Origin: JAIEOG01 sp964519985
GTDB lineage: Bacteria > Bdellovibrionota > FAC87 > UBA2466
Assembly (NCBI GenBank): GCA_964519985.1
Contig: CAZFMF010000016.1
Coordinates: 11,047-75,046, forward strand
Length of the DNA: 64,000 nucleotides
Reading direction: 5' to 3'
A model generated the notes under the pieces. That model had not been told where the DNA came from, ran no database searches, and saw only the letters and a program-made list of their open reading frames with translations. Both the position numbers and the translations under genes were made by a program. Positions 25,200 to 33,678 of this stretch are shown piece by piece. The first letter of the stretch is position 1. The number at the start of each line of letters is the position of its first letter.

Positions 25200-26163
25200 G
25201 GGCCGCGGCGGTATCGCCGGCGGGCGGATCGGTGGTCGGGGTGCGTTTGCTCGGTACGTCTTGGGGGAAGCGGGCGTCGGGCGGGAACTTGTACGATTTG
25301 ATCGTTCCCATGAACTGTTTCCCGTCTACCTCTTTGCCATTGTAGAGCACTTTCGAACCGGTGGAATTTCCTAAAACGACTTTGATCTTGGTCGCGGCCT
25401 TGTAAGTGGCCGATTTGCCCTCGCCCAAAAAGTATTCCGTGGGCGGATTCTCATCGATGACCACTTTCAACCACGTGCGCTCTTTGCCTTCGATCGTCAC
25501 TTCATGCGACACCGGGCCAGCGAGTGCGGGTGCTGTCGCGGTCGACGCGTCGCCGGGCGCGGCGGCGGGAGCTACCGCGACGGGGGCGGGAGCGGCTTTT
25601 CCGGTTTCACTGCCCGCGGCGAGTTTGCGGTCTTCTTCCACTTTAGGTTCGGCTTTTGGCGCGGTGGCGACTGCCTTATCCGTTGGAGGGGTCTCCGGCG
25701 TCATCGTGACTTGGGTCGGAATGGGCGGCGGGGCATCGGCCTCTTTACCGACGTTGATTAAGAGTGCCGCCAGGCCGACCACCGCAATCAAAGACGCGGC
25801 GGTGATCATCTTTGGGCCGGAGGGCAGCCGGACCTTGGTAATAATCTCACTCGGAGTGGAAACCATGGGAGTGGAGCTGGGGGTGCGACCCGTCTCCGGC
25901 GCGACCGTCTCGGCGACGGGAGCTGGGGCGATGCCCGTGGCTTCGCGATACCGTTCCAAAACCTCATTGGTGCCGAGGCCTACGTACTTGGCATAGGCGA
26001 TGATGAAACCCCGGATGAACGGCTCCGGTGGGAGCTGTTCAAATCGATTGGTTTCCAGCAACTCGAGAGCGTGAAGGTGGATTTTCGTGATCGAGGCAAT
26101 TTCCTCGAGACGAATCCCTTTCTTTTCTCGGTGCGCTTTCAGGTAGGCGCCAAAACTATCCAT
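25183..26163 (-). CDS. RodZ-like helix-turn-helix membrane protein
   Basis: A 326-residue protein with the RodZ layout: a cytoplasmic N-terminal HTH (LKAHREKKGIRLEEIASITK, residues about 8-75), a single membrane helix (about 117-139), a long Ala/Pro/Thr-rich periplasmic linker and a C-terminal beta domain of the DUF4115 type (RTWLKVVIDENPPTEYFLGEG). RodZ connects MreB to the cell wall machinery and controls rod shape. It is downstream (44 nt) of a PilF-like TPR lipoprotein gene, a neighbourhood seen in other proteobacteria. A looser name is cytoskeleton-related HTH protein. Confidence 0.85.
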   Translation of the reverse strand: MDSFGAYLKAHREKKGIRLEEIASITKIHLHALELLETNRFEQLPPEPFIRGFIIAYAKYVGLGTNEVLERYREATGIAPAPVAETVAPETGRTPSSTPMVSTPSEIITKVRLPSGPKMITAASLIAVVGLAALLINVGKEADAPPPIPTQVTMTPETPPTDKAVATAPKAEPKVEEDRKLAAGSETGKAAPAPVAVAPAAAPGDASTATAPALAGPVSHEVTIEGKERTWLKVVIDENPPTEYFLGEGKSATYKAATKIKVVLGNSTGSKVLYNGKEVDGKQFMGTIKSYKFPPDARFPQDVPSKRTPTTDPPAGDTAAAPTATP

Positions 26164-26207
26164 GTTCTTAGAGATTCTTAAGGAGAAGGGGTAGTCCCGT
26201 CCAGCTT

Positions 26208-26966
26208 TTACTTAAGCCATTTGAGGACTTCGGTCGATCGCTCGACGTACGGGCCCGATTTGTGACGCCGCACCAATTTCTCGAGCTCTGCCTTTGCCAC
26301 CTTGCGTTGTCCCATTTTCATCAAAACAAGTCCTAGTTTGTAGTGGCTTTCTTGGTACAGCGGGCAATTGGTGATGGCCTTTTCGTAATAGCGAGATGCT
26401 TTGGCGTAGGCTTTTTGTTTGGCGTGGACATCGGCCATATTCTTACTCGCCAGACAAAAGAGGGGCGCGATATCCAACGCCTTTTGGTGGCTCTCGATCG
26501 CATCGCGGTAACGTCCCATTCGGTAAAGCGAGTAACCCATATTGGTATGGGCATTTTCGGGCGTGATGTAGTTCTCGTCGTTCAACGCCTTTTCAAAGTA
26601 GACCAAGGCATCTTTGTAGCGATCCTGGCGGTTGTAGAGCACGCCCATATTGTTCCAGACTTCCGGATACTCGGGCTGGACTTCCAAAGCTTTGCGAAAC
26701 GACTCTTCCGCCTTGGCGAAGCGTTTCGTCTCGAGAAACGTCAATGCCATCAAATTGTGGGCGGCGGCCAACGAGGGGTCTAGTTTCAAGGACGTGGAGG
26801 CGGATTCAATCGCGCCGTTGTAATCCCGCTGGTTTAAGAGGTCGGCCGCCTTTTGAAGGTGAATCCGAGCCGCTTCCTTGTCCTTTATGGAAGTAAACGA
26901 CGAGCAGGCGGAGAGCAAAACCGCCATGAGGAGGACGGACCATTGGAGTTTTCGAGTGAGGGTCAC
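26208..26966 (-). CDS. TPR-repeat lipoprotein (PilF/PilW-like)
   Basis: About 252 residues. The GTG at 26966 is chosen because AGGAGA lies 7 nt upstream and it gives a compact lipoprotein signal (VTLTRKLQWSVLLMAVLLSAC); a longer start would add 14 residues. The lipobox is LLSAC-SS. The mature part is a series of about six TPR repeats (SLKLDPSLAAAHNLMALTF, EVQPEYPEVWNNMGVLYN, ALDIAPLFCLASKNMADVH). In type IV pilus systems this family is the pilotin that inserts the PilQ secretin; here no pil genes are nearby except the RodZ-like gene, so the pilotin role is inferred. Confidence 0.82.
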   Translation of the reverse strand: MTLTRKLQWSVLLMAVLLSACSSFTSIKDKEAARIHLQKAADLLNQRDYNGAIESASTSLKLDPSLAAAHNLMALTFLETKRFAKAEESFRKALEVQPEYPEVWNNMGVLYNRQDRYKDALVYFEKALNDENYITPENAHTNMGYSLYRMGRYRDAIESHQKALDIAPLFCLASKNMADVHAKQKAYAKASRYYEKAITNCPLYQESHYKLGLVLMKMGQRKVAKAELEKLVRRHKSGPYVERSTEVLKWLK

Positions 26967-27012
26967 GGGTTTCTCCTGGGTACCTTCATTATAGCGCCGC
27001 CTTGGCAATCGT

Positions 27013-27042
27013 TTGACAGATTCTTTATGGGTTCGGTTAAAT
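27013..27042 (+). promoter_or_regulatory. Predicted sigma-70 promoter of the sugar ABC transporter operon
   Basis: A perfect TTGACA at 27013-27018 is followed after 18 nt by TTAAAT (27037-27042, 4 of 6 to TATAAT). The transporter's ATG is at 27058, behind GGGGTAAG. The TTG of this box could be read as a start codon for a 15-residue extension, but its role as a -35 box is more likely. Inferred. Confidence 0.55.
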
Positions 27043-27057
27043 CACGTCGGGGTAAGA

Positions 27058-28089
27058 ATGACTCGAGTTTTTCAGGGCTTACGGATCGCAGGCGCGGTTC
27101 TAATGCTCTGCGTTATCAGTTGCACCCGTCCAACCTCTTCGGCTGAGTCCGCTAGGAAGCCCCGCATCGGCTTTGTTCTGGCGACGCTTAATGAAGAGCG
27201 TTACCAAAAGGACCGCGAGTATTTTTTGGCCCAAGCGGCCGCATTGGGCGCCGATGTCGTTTTTGCCGCTTGCGACAATAATGTTTCGCTACAAACGGCT
27301 CGCGTCGAAAACTTACTCGCCAAAGGAATCGATGTACTGGTGATTCAACCAGTGCATTCCGAGGCTGCCTCCGCCATCGCGAAATCCGCTAAGGCGGACG
27401 GGATACCGGTGGTGGCGTACGATCGGCTGATCCGAAATGCCCCGCTCGATCTCTATGTGACGCAAAACAGTTTTCAAGTGGGCACCGATCAAGCGGAAGA
27501 AGCGGTGAAGGCGCTGGGGGGAAGAGGCAATGTGGTAATCCTTTCCGGCGAGGCCGGTCACTCGGTGGCGGAGGAAATTACTCGCGGCAACCGCGCCGTG
27601 CTCGAAAAAGCGCCCGGCATGAAAATCGTGGCGCAACAGAGCCATCCGGGTTGGTCGACTTCCGCAGCGCTGGCGACCGTAGAAAACGCGCTCACCCGTC
27701 ACGGCAATCGGATCGATGCGGTCTTGGCCAATAACGACGGAATGGCTTTGGGCGCGGTCAAAGCATTAGAAGAACAGGGGCTCGCCGGAAAAGCGTTTGT
27801 AGCCGGAGCGGACGCCGACTTAACCGCGGTTCGCAATATCTTGGCGGGACGGCAAACGATGACGGTACTCAAGGGCATCAAGCCCTTGGCGGAAGCGGCG
27901 GCGAAAGCCGCGGTGCAAATGGCGCGCGGGGAAAAACCGCCCTTTGACGCCACCATGGAAAATGGCCGGGGCCCGGTGCCGGTACTCAACACACCGGTAG
28001 AGAAAGTACTAAGGTCCAATTTGCGGGAAGTGATCGTGGGTTCGGGATTTCACTCGCCCACGGCGGTCTTCGGGCCCGGGAAGACGTGA
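27058..28089 (+). CDS. Sugar ABC transporter substrate-binding lipoprotein (XylF-like)
   Basis: A periplasmic-binding protein of the ribose/xylose type. About 343 residues. The N-terminus is a lipoprotein signal (AGAVLMLCVISC, Cys about 23) and the mature start RKPRIGFVLATLNEERYQKDREYF is typical of XylF, with VIQPVHSEAASAIAKSAKADGIPVVAYDRLI completing the first lobe. Hinge and second lobe follow (VVILSGEAGHSVAEE; VAGADADLTAVRNI). The stop overlaps the ATPase gene start in TGATG. It delivers a sugar, probably xylose, to the permease; the substrate is inferred from the family only. Confidence 0.9.
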   Translation: MTRVFQGLRIAGAVLMLCVISCTRPTSSAESARKPRIGFVLATLNEERYQKDREYFLAQAAALGADVVFAACDNNVSLQTARVENLLAKGIDVLVIQPVHSEAASAIAKSAKADGIPVVAYDRLIRNAPLDLYVTQNSFQVGTDQAEEAVKALGGRGNVVILSGEAGHSVAEEITRGNRAVLEKAPGMKIVAQQSHPGWSTSAALATVENALTRHGNRIDAVLANNDGMALGAVKALEEQGLAGKAFVAGADADLTAVRNILAGRQTMTVLKGIKPLAEAAAKAAVQMARGEKPPFDATMENGRGPVPVLNTPVEKVLRSNLREVIVGSGFHSPTAVFGPGKT

Positions 28090-29660
28090 TGCCAGAAACG
28101 CTGCTGCAAGTGCGTAACGTCGCAAAGGCCTTCGGCGGAATTGCCGCGCTGAAAGATGTCAGTTTTGAACTGGAAGCCGGTCAATGCCTTGCGCTGGTTG
28201 GAGAAAATGGAGCCGGCAAGTCGACGCTCATGAAGATTCTGAGCGGAGTATGGCCGGACGGGAGTTACGAGGGCGCGATTCGGTTTAATGGGGAAGCGTT
28301 GAAAGTCCGTTCTCCCCTGGACGCTCGCCGCAAGGGAATCTCGATCATCCACCAAGAGCTCTGTCTCTTTCCCAAACTCTCGGTGGCGGAAAATCTCTTT
28401 CTCACCGAAGACGCTCCTTACGATGGCACGCCTTCGGGCCGCTTGATCCGGCGCGTGCCTTGGCGCCAGCTCTACGCCAAAGCCGAGCAGCTCTTGCAGT
28501 CATTGGGATTTCCGATCGATCCCCGTCGGGTGGTGGGCTCTCTCAGCATCGCGGAATGCCAGATGGTGGAGATTGCCCGTGCGGCGCACCACGGGGCTCG
28601 GTTGTTGATCTTGGACGAACCGACTTCGGCCCTTTCGGATCGGGAGGTCGGGCAACTCTTCAAAGTGCTCGAAGCGATGAAGGCGTCCGGGGTGACCCTG
28701 ATTTACATCTCTCACAAACTGGACGAAGTCTTTCGCCTCGCCGATCGGATCGTAGTTTTACGCGACGGCGCGACCGTTTCTCAGGACGATGCCGCGCAAA
28801 CCAGCCCGGATGAGGTGGTGCGCCGGATGGTCGGGCGGCCGATCTTGGAGAAGAAGTATTTCGAGCCCGCAGCGTTTGAATCGGATCCGGTGTTGAAGGT
28901 TTCGGGGCTGGGTCACCGGGATGAGTGGAACGAACCCGTTCTTGAGGGGATCGATTTTGAAGTGCGGCCCGGAGAGATTGTCGGGGTGGCGGGCCTGATG
29001 GGATCCGGACGCAGTGAACTACTACGATCGATCGTGGGGGCATTACCGGGTCGGCGGCGGGGAGACATTCTCTTTCGGGGCCAACCGGTCGATTGGAAGA
29101 CAATTCGACAGGCGTTGAACGCCGGCGTGGCCTTCGTTCCGGAGGATCGCAAGCGCGAAGGCCTTTTTCTCGATCTCGGCGTCGGTTTCAATTTCACGGT
29201 TTCCATTTTGGACAGCCTTTGCACGCCGTTCCGACGTATCGATGTGCGGCGGGAACAATCACGGGTCACGGATCTGGCGCGCGAATTTCGGGTCAAGTAC
29301 GCCGGCGCGGGTCAGAGTATTCGGCTACTGAGTGGCGGAAATCAGCAAAAGGTACTCCTCGGCAAGATGGTGGCCCGCGGCCCGCGCTTGCTGATGCTCG
29401 ATGAACCCACCCGGGGGATCGATATCGGCGCGAAGGGCGAGATTTACGAATTGATCGGGCGCCTGGCGCGCGAGGGAATGGGTTTAATCGTGGTTTCGAG
29501 CGAGCTTCCCGAAGTCTTGGCACTGAGCCACCGCGTCCTGGTGCTTTGCGAGGGACGTCTGGTCGCCAACCTCCCCAATGACGGGCTGACTCAAGAAACG
29601 ATTTTGTCTTACGCGGCCGGAGGAATAGCCGGAGAGAAGACTAAGGAGATGATATTATGA
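28089..29660 (+). CDS. Sugar ABC transporter ATP-binding protein (XylG/RbsA-like, two ATPase domains)
   Basis: The double ATPase that drives the importer. 523 residues. First domain: Walker A GENGAGKST (about residues 39-47), signature LSIAECQMVEIAR and Walker B LLILDEPTSALS. Second domain has the degenerate Walker A GLMGSGRSELL and a full signature LSGGNQQKVLLGK followed by LLMLDEPTRGIDIGAKGE. This asymmetric pair is typical of RbsA/XylG/MglA. The ATG at 28089 overlaps the upstream stop (TGATG) and the end overlaps the permease gene by ATGA. Confidence 0.96.
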   Translation: MPETLLQVRNVAKAFGGIAALKDVSFELEAGQCLALVGENGAGKSTLMKILSGVWPDGSYEGAIRFNGEALKVRSPLDARRKGISIIHQELCLFPKLSVAENLFLTEDAPYDGTPSGRLIRRVPWRQLYAKAEQLLQSLGFPIDPRRVVGSLSIAECQMVEIARAAHHGARLLILDEPTSALSDREVGQLFKVLEAMKASGVTLIYISHKLDEVFRLADRIVVLRDGATVSQDDAAQTSPDEVVRRMVGRPILEKKYFEPAAFESDPVLKVSGLGHRDEWNEPVLEGIDFEVRPGEIVGVAGLMGSGRSELLRSIVGALPGRRRGDILFRGQPVDWKTIRQALNAGVAFVPEDRKREGLFLDLGVGFNFTVSILDSLCTPFRRIDVRREQSRVTDLAREFRVKYAGAGQSIRLLSGGNQQKVLLGKMVARGPRLLMLDEPTRGIDIGAKGEIYELIGRLAREGMGLIVVSSELPEVLALSHRVLVLCEGRLVANLPNDGLTQETILSYAAGGIAGEKTKEMIL

Positions 29661-30808
29661 ATACGGTTGCTACCCGCCCGGTGCGGCTGCCAAAACTCTC
29701 GGCGTCCGCGCAGTGGATTCCGGTGATCGCCCTCATCGCCTGCGCGTTGCTGTTCCAGTACCTCAGTGACGGGAGCTTTCTCTCTCCCCGAAATCTGAGC
29801 AATCTCTCACGCCAGGTCTGCGTTAATCTGACCCTGGCCGTCGGCATGACCTTGGTGATTCTCACGTCCGGAATCGATCTCTCCGTCGGTAGCGTCATGG
29901 CGCTGGCCGGGATGGCGGCGGCATTGACCCAGCTGCAAGGCGGGATGGCCAGTGCGGGAGCCGCGGGGGCAGGGCTTTCGCTCGTGGCCGCGGTGGCAGT
30001 CGGTGCGATCTTTGGTTCGGTGAACGGCTTAGCGGTGAGTCGGTTGAAGATCACTCCCTTCATCGTAACCCTCGGCATGATGGTGATCTGTCGCGGCCTG
30101 ACTTTGATCGTTTCGGGTGCCCAGGCCGTGGCGCCGATTGGCGACACGTTTGCCGCGTTAAGCTCCAGCTATCTCAATCCGACCGCCAGTTTCTGGCTCT
30201 TCGTGGGGGTCGCGTTGGCGGGTATTTCCTTTTACTTCTGGGCGAACCGGCAAGGCCGCTACACCTTGGGCGAGGCGTTGCAAGGGGCTGGCTTTACCGC
30301 GGTGGGCTGCGGGATTGCGGCGCGGATTTTTTGCGGGTACCGCGGAGTTCCGACGATGGTTTTTGTCGCCGCGGCCTGTGCGGCGGTGGTTTGGTTTCTG
30401 CTGGGGCAAACGCGTTTTGGCCGTTTCGTTTATGCCATCGGCGACAATCGCGAGGCAGCGGAGCTCTCGGGCGTGCCGGTCGCAAAAACGCTTTGGGTGG
30501 TTTACGTGATCATGGGTGCGCTAGCGGGACTCGCCGGGGCGCTCGATGTGGCGCGGGTGAATGCCGCGGTTCCCAGCGCGGGTGAGCTGGGCGAACTCGA
30601 TGCGATCGCCGCCGTCGTCATCGGGGGCACGAGCCTCATGGGCGGCGCGGGGGGAGTGGGGGGGACGCTGATCGGTGTGCTGCTGATGGGAGTCCTAAAC
30701 AACGGAATGAGCCTCGTCGGCATCACCGAGCACTACCAAAAAGTCTTCAAAGGCTTGGTCATTATCCTCGCCGTTTACTTGGATACTCGATCGAAGCGCC
30801 GTCAGTAG
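29657..30808 (+). CDS. Sugar ABC transporter permease (XylH-like)
   Basis: The membrane channel of the importer. 383 residues with about ten membrane helices. Family stretches: VNLTLAVGMTLVILTSGIDLSVGSVMALAGM (here quoted only in part: GMTLVILTSGIDLSVGSV), VTLGMMVICRGLTLI, AIGDNREAAELSGVP and LDAIAAVVIGGTSLMGG. The central insertion (SFYFWANRQGRYTLGEA) is the XylH-type extra loop. The gene closes the operon; its 3' end overlaps the converging lipoprotein gene by 7 nt. Confidence 0.95.
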   Translation: MNTVATRPVRLPKLSASAQWIPVIALIACALLFQYLSDGSFLSPRNLSNLSRQVCVNLTLAVGMTLVILTSGIDLSVGSVMALAGMAAALTQLQGGMASAGAAGAGLSLVAAVAVGAIFGSVNGLAVSRLKITPFIVTLGMMVICRGLTLIVSGAQAVAPIGDTFAALSSSYLNPTASFWLFVGVALAGISFYFWANRQGRYTLGEALQGAGFTAVGCGIAARIFCGYRGVPTMVFVAAACAAVVWFLLGQTRFGRFVYAIGDNREAAELSGVPVAKTLWVVYVIMGALAGLAGALDVARVNAAVPSAGELGELDAIAAVVIGGTSLMGGAGGVGGTLIGVLLMGVLNNGMSLVGITEHYQKVFKGLVIILAVYLDTRSKRRQ

Positions 30809-31596
30809 CGGATTCCCATTCGCACATCGGAAAGGACTCGCAACGCGGTCAGCTCGGGTTCGGGCAGACTGAGATTGCGCGCCATCGTACGCAGCCCTTG
30901 CACCGCGTGGGCCCGATCGCGATCACTGGCGACTTTGGGTAGGGAAGCCAGCTGGCGATTCAATGTCTCTTGGAACGCGAGCAAGCCAAGCGTCTGTTGC
31001 GAAACGGCGGCCACGCCGCTTTCGATGCTGGACTGAACATCTCGCAACTGGACGGCGCCCAAGATGGCCGTCGAAACAAAAATCAGGCGGTGACCGTACG
31101 TGCGGTAGGTTTGCATTTCTTCCGCCGTAAGTCCCGGCTTCATCGCTTTCGCGCCGATATCGGAAATCGCTTGGAGCACGGCCATATGCAAAACGGAGTG
31201 AAGGTCTTCCGAGGTCGGGGCCAGCTCGAGTTGAAAGTCCCGGGTCGCGGCATCACCGACGTACAGGACATTCGGCAATTCAAATTCGAGCGTGCCGACC
31301 GTTCGCAACTCCACCGTCCGTCGCACGGAGCTTTCGCTGAGGATGCGCATGGGCAGGCCAAGGTAATCGGCCAGGCGATCTTCGGGGAGTTTTAGTAGCG
31401 CCGGCTTACAAGCTGCGACGCGGGCGCTTTCGGAGACATCGCTCCCCAAGCAGATTTCCAGGGCCGTTGCCATCTGGGCGCCTTCCTTGGTTTCGCGCAC
31501 TTGATCGCGCGTGTCTTTCGTGACCTGTTCCAACTCACCCACGAGGCAGCCGCTCAAAATAAAAGTGATTGGAATCAGAAGGAAAAAAGTACGCAT
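30802..31596 (-). CDS. Hypothetical lipoprotein
   Basis: A 264-residue lipoprotein: the signal MRTFFLLIPITFILSGC gives the lipobox LSGC at residue 17. The ATG at 31596 follows GGGAGGGGG. The mature part starts with a helical segment (LEQVTKDTRDQVRETKEGAQMA) and is otherwise alpha-helical without a domain I recognise. The frame is open upstream, but that extension runs through a dispersed repeat (31653-31731) and is not credible. Function unknown. Confidence 0.72.
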   Translation of the reverse strand: MRTFFLLIPITFILSGCLVGELEQVTKDTRDQVRETKEGAQMATALEICLGSDVSESARVAACKPALLKLPEDRLADYLGLPMRILSESSVRRTVELRTVGTLEFELPNVLYVGDAATRDFQLELAPTSEDLHSVLHMAVLQAISDIGAKAMKPGLTAEEMQTYRTYGHRLIFVSTAILGAVQLRDVQSSIESGVAAVSQQTLGLLAFQETLNRQLASLPKVASDRDRAHAVQGLRTMARNLSLPEPELTALRVLSDVRMGIRY

Positions 31597-31652
31597 AAAA
31601 CCCCCTCCCATGGGCATAGGCAAGGCGCGGGGGACTGTCAACTTCGCCTCGC

Positions 31653-31731
31653 TGTCATTCCGAGCGCAGCGAAGGAATCTCGCATCGCGTAGCGATGCGG
31701 GGTTGCTTCGGGCTACGCCCTCGCAATGACA
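31653..31731. repeat. Dispersed palindromic repeat, copy B
   Basis: Begins TGTCATTCCGAGCGCAGCGA and ends CCCTCGCAATGACA, with the inner stem GCATCGCGTAGCGATGC. It belongs to the same family as copies at 5334 and 47966. It lies between the divergent lipoprotein (minus) and DUF7840-like (plus) genes. Confidence 0.85.
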
Positions 31732-31776
31732 TGCTTCACTGCATGCGAGTGACATAAAAGCTGCTACACTTCGCCC

Positions 31777-32508
31777 ATGTTCCGCAGCGCCGCCTTACTC
31801 TTCATTGCCATTCCTCTTTTCGCCGCAGACCCCGCGCCCGAAGGGGGACATGGAGCCATGCGCGTGGGAATGGACGGGGGCTACCATGAGACGCGCGGTC
31901 CGGCTCTAGGAATTTCGTATCGTTTCGGACTGCACGATCTGTTGGACCGTCAAACCGCCTACCCCAGTTTCACGCGTTTGGAGATTCTGCGTTTTCGCAT
32001 CGAACATTTCCCACGGGATGGACGGACGTTCTTGGACGAAATCACGTTGTTCGCCATCGAACGTTTACCGCCGGTAACCTCCCGTTGGGAAGAGCTCTCC
32101 TGGAAGGCAGAACTGGGTGGCCGTTCGCTGAAGGATCCCGCTTGTGATCGGTGTGGGGCGGCTTCGGCGCTGGGCGGTCTCGGGGTGACCACTACACCGT
32201 TAGAATCTCTACCGGTGGATTTGTGGTTATTTCTTGAGGCGGAGTTGCTCGTCTCTCCCAGTTTCAGTGGCTTTCCCATCAAGCCTTCCTTGGGACCTCG
32301 ACTCGGATTGCGGTTTCGATTGAAGGACTGGCTCAACGGGTGGCTTTACGGCCTATACCGCCGGCAGTGGGACTCGCCTTCCAATGAGATCACGGAGTAC
32401 GGGACGGAATGGCGGATTGCCTTGGACCCTCGTTGGGCCTTGAATCTAAAGGTTCACCATTTCGCGGAAGGTTGGCAGGGACTGGCCGGAGTGTACGCCT
32501 ACTTCTGA
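31777..32508 (+). CDS. Exported beta-barrel-like protein resembling the C-terminal DUF7840 part of DUF4105 proteins
   Basis: A 243-residue protein with a signal peptide (MFRSAALLFIAIPLFA). The pattern ALGISYRFGLHDLLDRQTAYP, then RLEILRFRIEHF, then PVTSRWEELSWKAELG matches what I recall of the C-terminal barrel region of DUF4105-family proteins (HDLLDPxxGYP, LRY, ... PLSWR). In those proteins an N-terminal peptidase-like Lnb/DUF4105 domain precedes it; here that domain is absent and the signal leads directly into the barrel. Cys pair DPACDRCG at about residue 125 is like the disulfide seen in relatives. Function unknown. Confidence 0.65.
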   Translation: MFRSAALLFIAIPLFAADPAPEGGHGAMRVGMDGGYHETRGPALGISYRFGLHDLLDRQTAYPSFTRLEILRFRIEHFPRDGRTFLDEITLFAIERLPPVTSRWEELSWKAELGGRSLKDPACDRCGAASALGGLGVTTTPLESLPVDLWLFLEAELLVSPSFSGFPIKPSLGPRLGLRFRLKDWLNGWLYGLYRRQWDSPSNEITEYGTEWRIALDPRWALNLKVHHFAEGWQGLAGVYAYF

Positions 32509-32561
32509 GTATCGAATCTATTGCGAAAAAAGCCGCGCTTGATGAAGGTCTGACTATTCCC

Positions 32562-32591
32562 TTGATGTAGACGAACGGTCTTCACTACAAT
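32562..32591 (+). promoter_or_regulatory. Possible sigma-70 promoter
   Basis: TTGATG (32562-32567) and TACAAT (32586-32591) are separated by 18 nt. It sits so close to the next open frame (GTG at 32593) that transcription would start inside it, so the true start of that gene may be further downstream or the promoter is chance. Confidence 0.35.
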
Positions 32592-32592
32592 A

Positions 32593-32982
32593 GTGCTAGG
32601 TTTTTTTCGATCCCAAGAGGAATACCGATACAACTTTCAGGTCGGGTTAGCCAATTCGGGTGCTTTTGAAGCCAACGTTGTTCGGCAACAGCCGGCCGAT
32701 TCGATTCAAGTCCTTTTTACGTCCCTTTTGTCCGGCGAACCGGAAGTGGATGAGAAAGGCACTTACCATTTGCCTCGTCATCATCTCGTGATCCAGGTGC
32801 ATTCCGCAAGGCACGGTTCCGTGATGAATCAGAAGATTGAGCTGCCGAATCGCGCGGGGAAACTGTTGGAACTCCAGTTGGATTCCATGCAGCTGAAACT
32901 CGAATGCTCGAAGGACTTCGAAGTGTTTGAAGTGAGTGAACGCGCGGCGGGTCGGGATTTAAGGTTCAATCGAGGTTTTTAG
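32593..32982 (+). CDS. Hypothetical protein
   Basis: A 129-residue frame with a mixed beta/alpha composition, no signal peptide and no recognised domain. The GTG start has no clear ribosome site and lies two bases after a possible -10 box, so the start is uncertain. The end of the frame overlaps the converging RidA-like gene by 4 nt. Composition is like its neighbours, so I think it is a gene, but this is not certain. Confidence 0.5.
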   Translation: MLGFFRSQEEYRYNFQVGLANSGAFEANVVRQQPADSIQVLFTSLLSGEPEVDEKGTYHLPRHHLVIQVHSARHGSVMNQKIELPNRAGKLLELQLDSMQLKLECSKDFEVFEVSERAAGRDLRFNRGF

Positions 32983-33428
32983 CTTACGCCCGGAATGACG
33001 GCCAGACATTCCACTTCGACGCGAGCTCTGAAAGCCAGTCCGCTACCGGCAAACGCGCTTCGGGCCGGATAGGGATCTTTGAAATATTTTTTGTAAACCT
33101 TATTGAAATCCGGCCACTCGGCAATGTCCACTAGCATCACTTGGCATTTCACGACGTTTTCAAAGGTGAGATTGAAATGCTTCAAGACCAAGCCGATGTT
33201 CTTTAGCGTTTGTTCCGTCTCCGGTCCAATCCCTCCGCGGACAAGGTCTTTTTCTCCCGGGGGGATTCCGATTTGGCCGGCAAGGTAAACGGTATTGCCA
33301 ACCCGAACCGCTTCCGAAAATGGCAGATTGAGTGCTTTGTTCTCCGGTGTCGTGAAATGTTCGATGGAGGGGCTCGAAGCAATACCGTTAGTGCAAATGA
33401 ATAGTACTCCGACCAGAAAAGCTCTCAT
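32979..33428 (-). CDS. Exported RidA/YjgF/YER057c-family protein
   Basis: RidA proteins hydrolyse reactive enamine/imine intermediates, normally in the cytoplasm. The core is clear: LPFSEAVRVGNTVYLAGQIG, then TEQTLKNIGLVLKHFNLTFENVVKCQVML and the C-terminal PYPARSAFAGSGLAFRARVEVECLAV with the substrate-binding Arg (PARSAF) and acidic end (EVE). An N-terminal signal peptide (MRAFLVGVLFICTNGIA) makes this one exported, about 149 residues in total. I start at the ATG at 33428; five more residues are possible. The exported form is the unusual point. No obvious partner genes nearby. Confidence 0.88.
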   Translation of the reverse strand: MRAFLVGVLFICTNGIASSPSIEHFTTPENKALNLPFSEAVRVGNTVYLAGQIGIPPGEKDLVRGGIGPETEQTLKNIGLVLKHFNLTFENVVKCQVMLVDIAEWPDFNKVYKKYFKDPYPARSAFAGSGLAFRARVEVECLAVIPGVS

Positions 33429-33678
33429 AGTTCTCTTCCCCAATTGCTTGCTCAGTTTACGGAAGGTTAAGGCTTCTCGGGTGCCCTTTTCAATCCAATG
33501 CGGCTAATGGCCGCGATAAGGATTGTCTATAGCCGTCTGTTGGGCCTTTGGCGGGTGAGTGCACCTTCTTTTGAGCTGCGCCCGGTTCCGTTTGGTCCCT
33601 CAGTGGGTGACTAGGCACTGTTCCCAGGAACAGTGGTGTCAAAAGGGCGGGGAGAGTGGACGACATCGAACTTTCTGT

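Noticed and set aside
31597..31755. In-frame upstream extension of the hypothetical lipoprotein
   Set aside because: It passes through a dispersed repeat and would hide the lipoprotein signal inside the protein.
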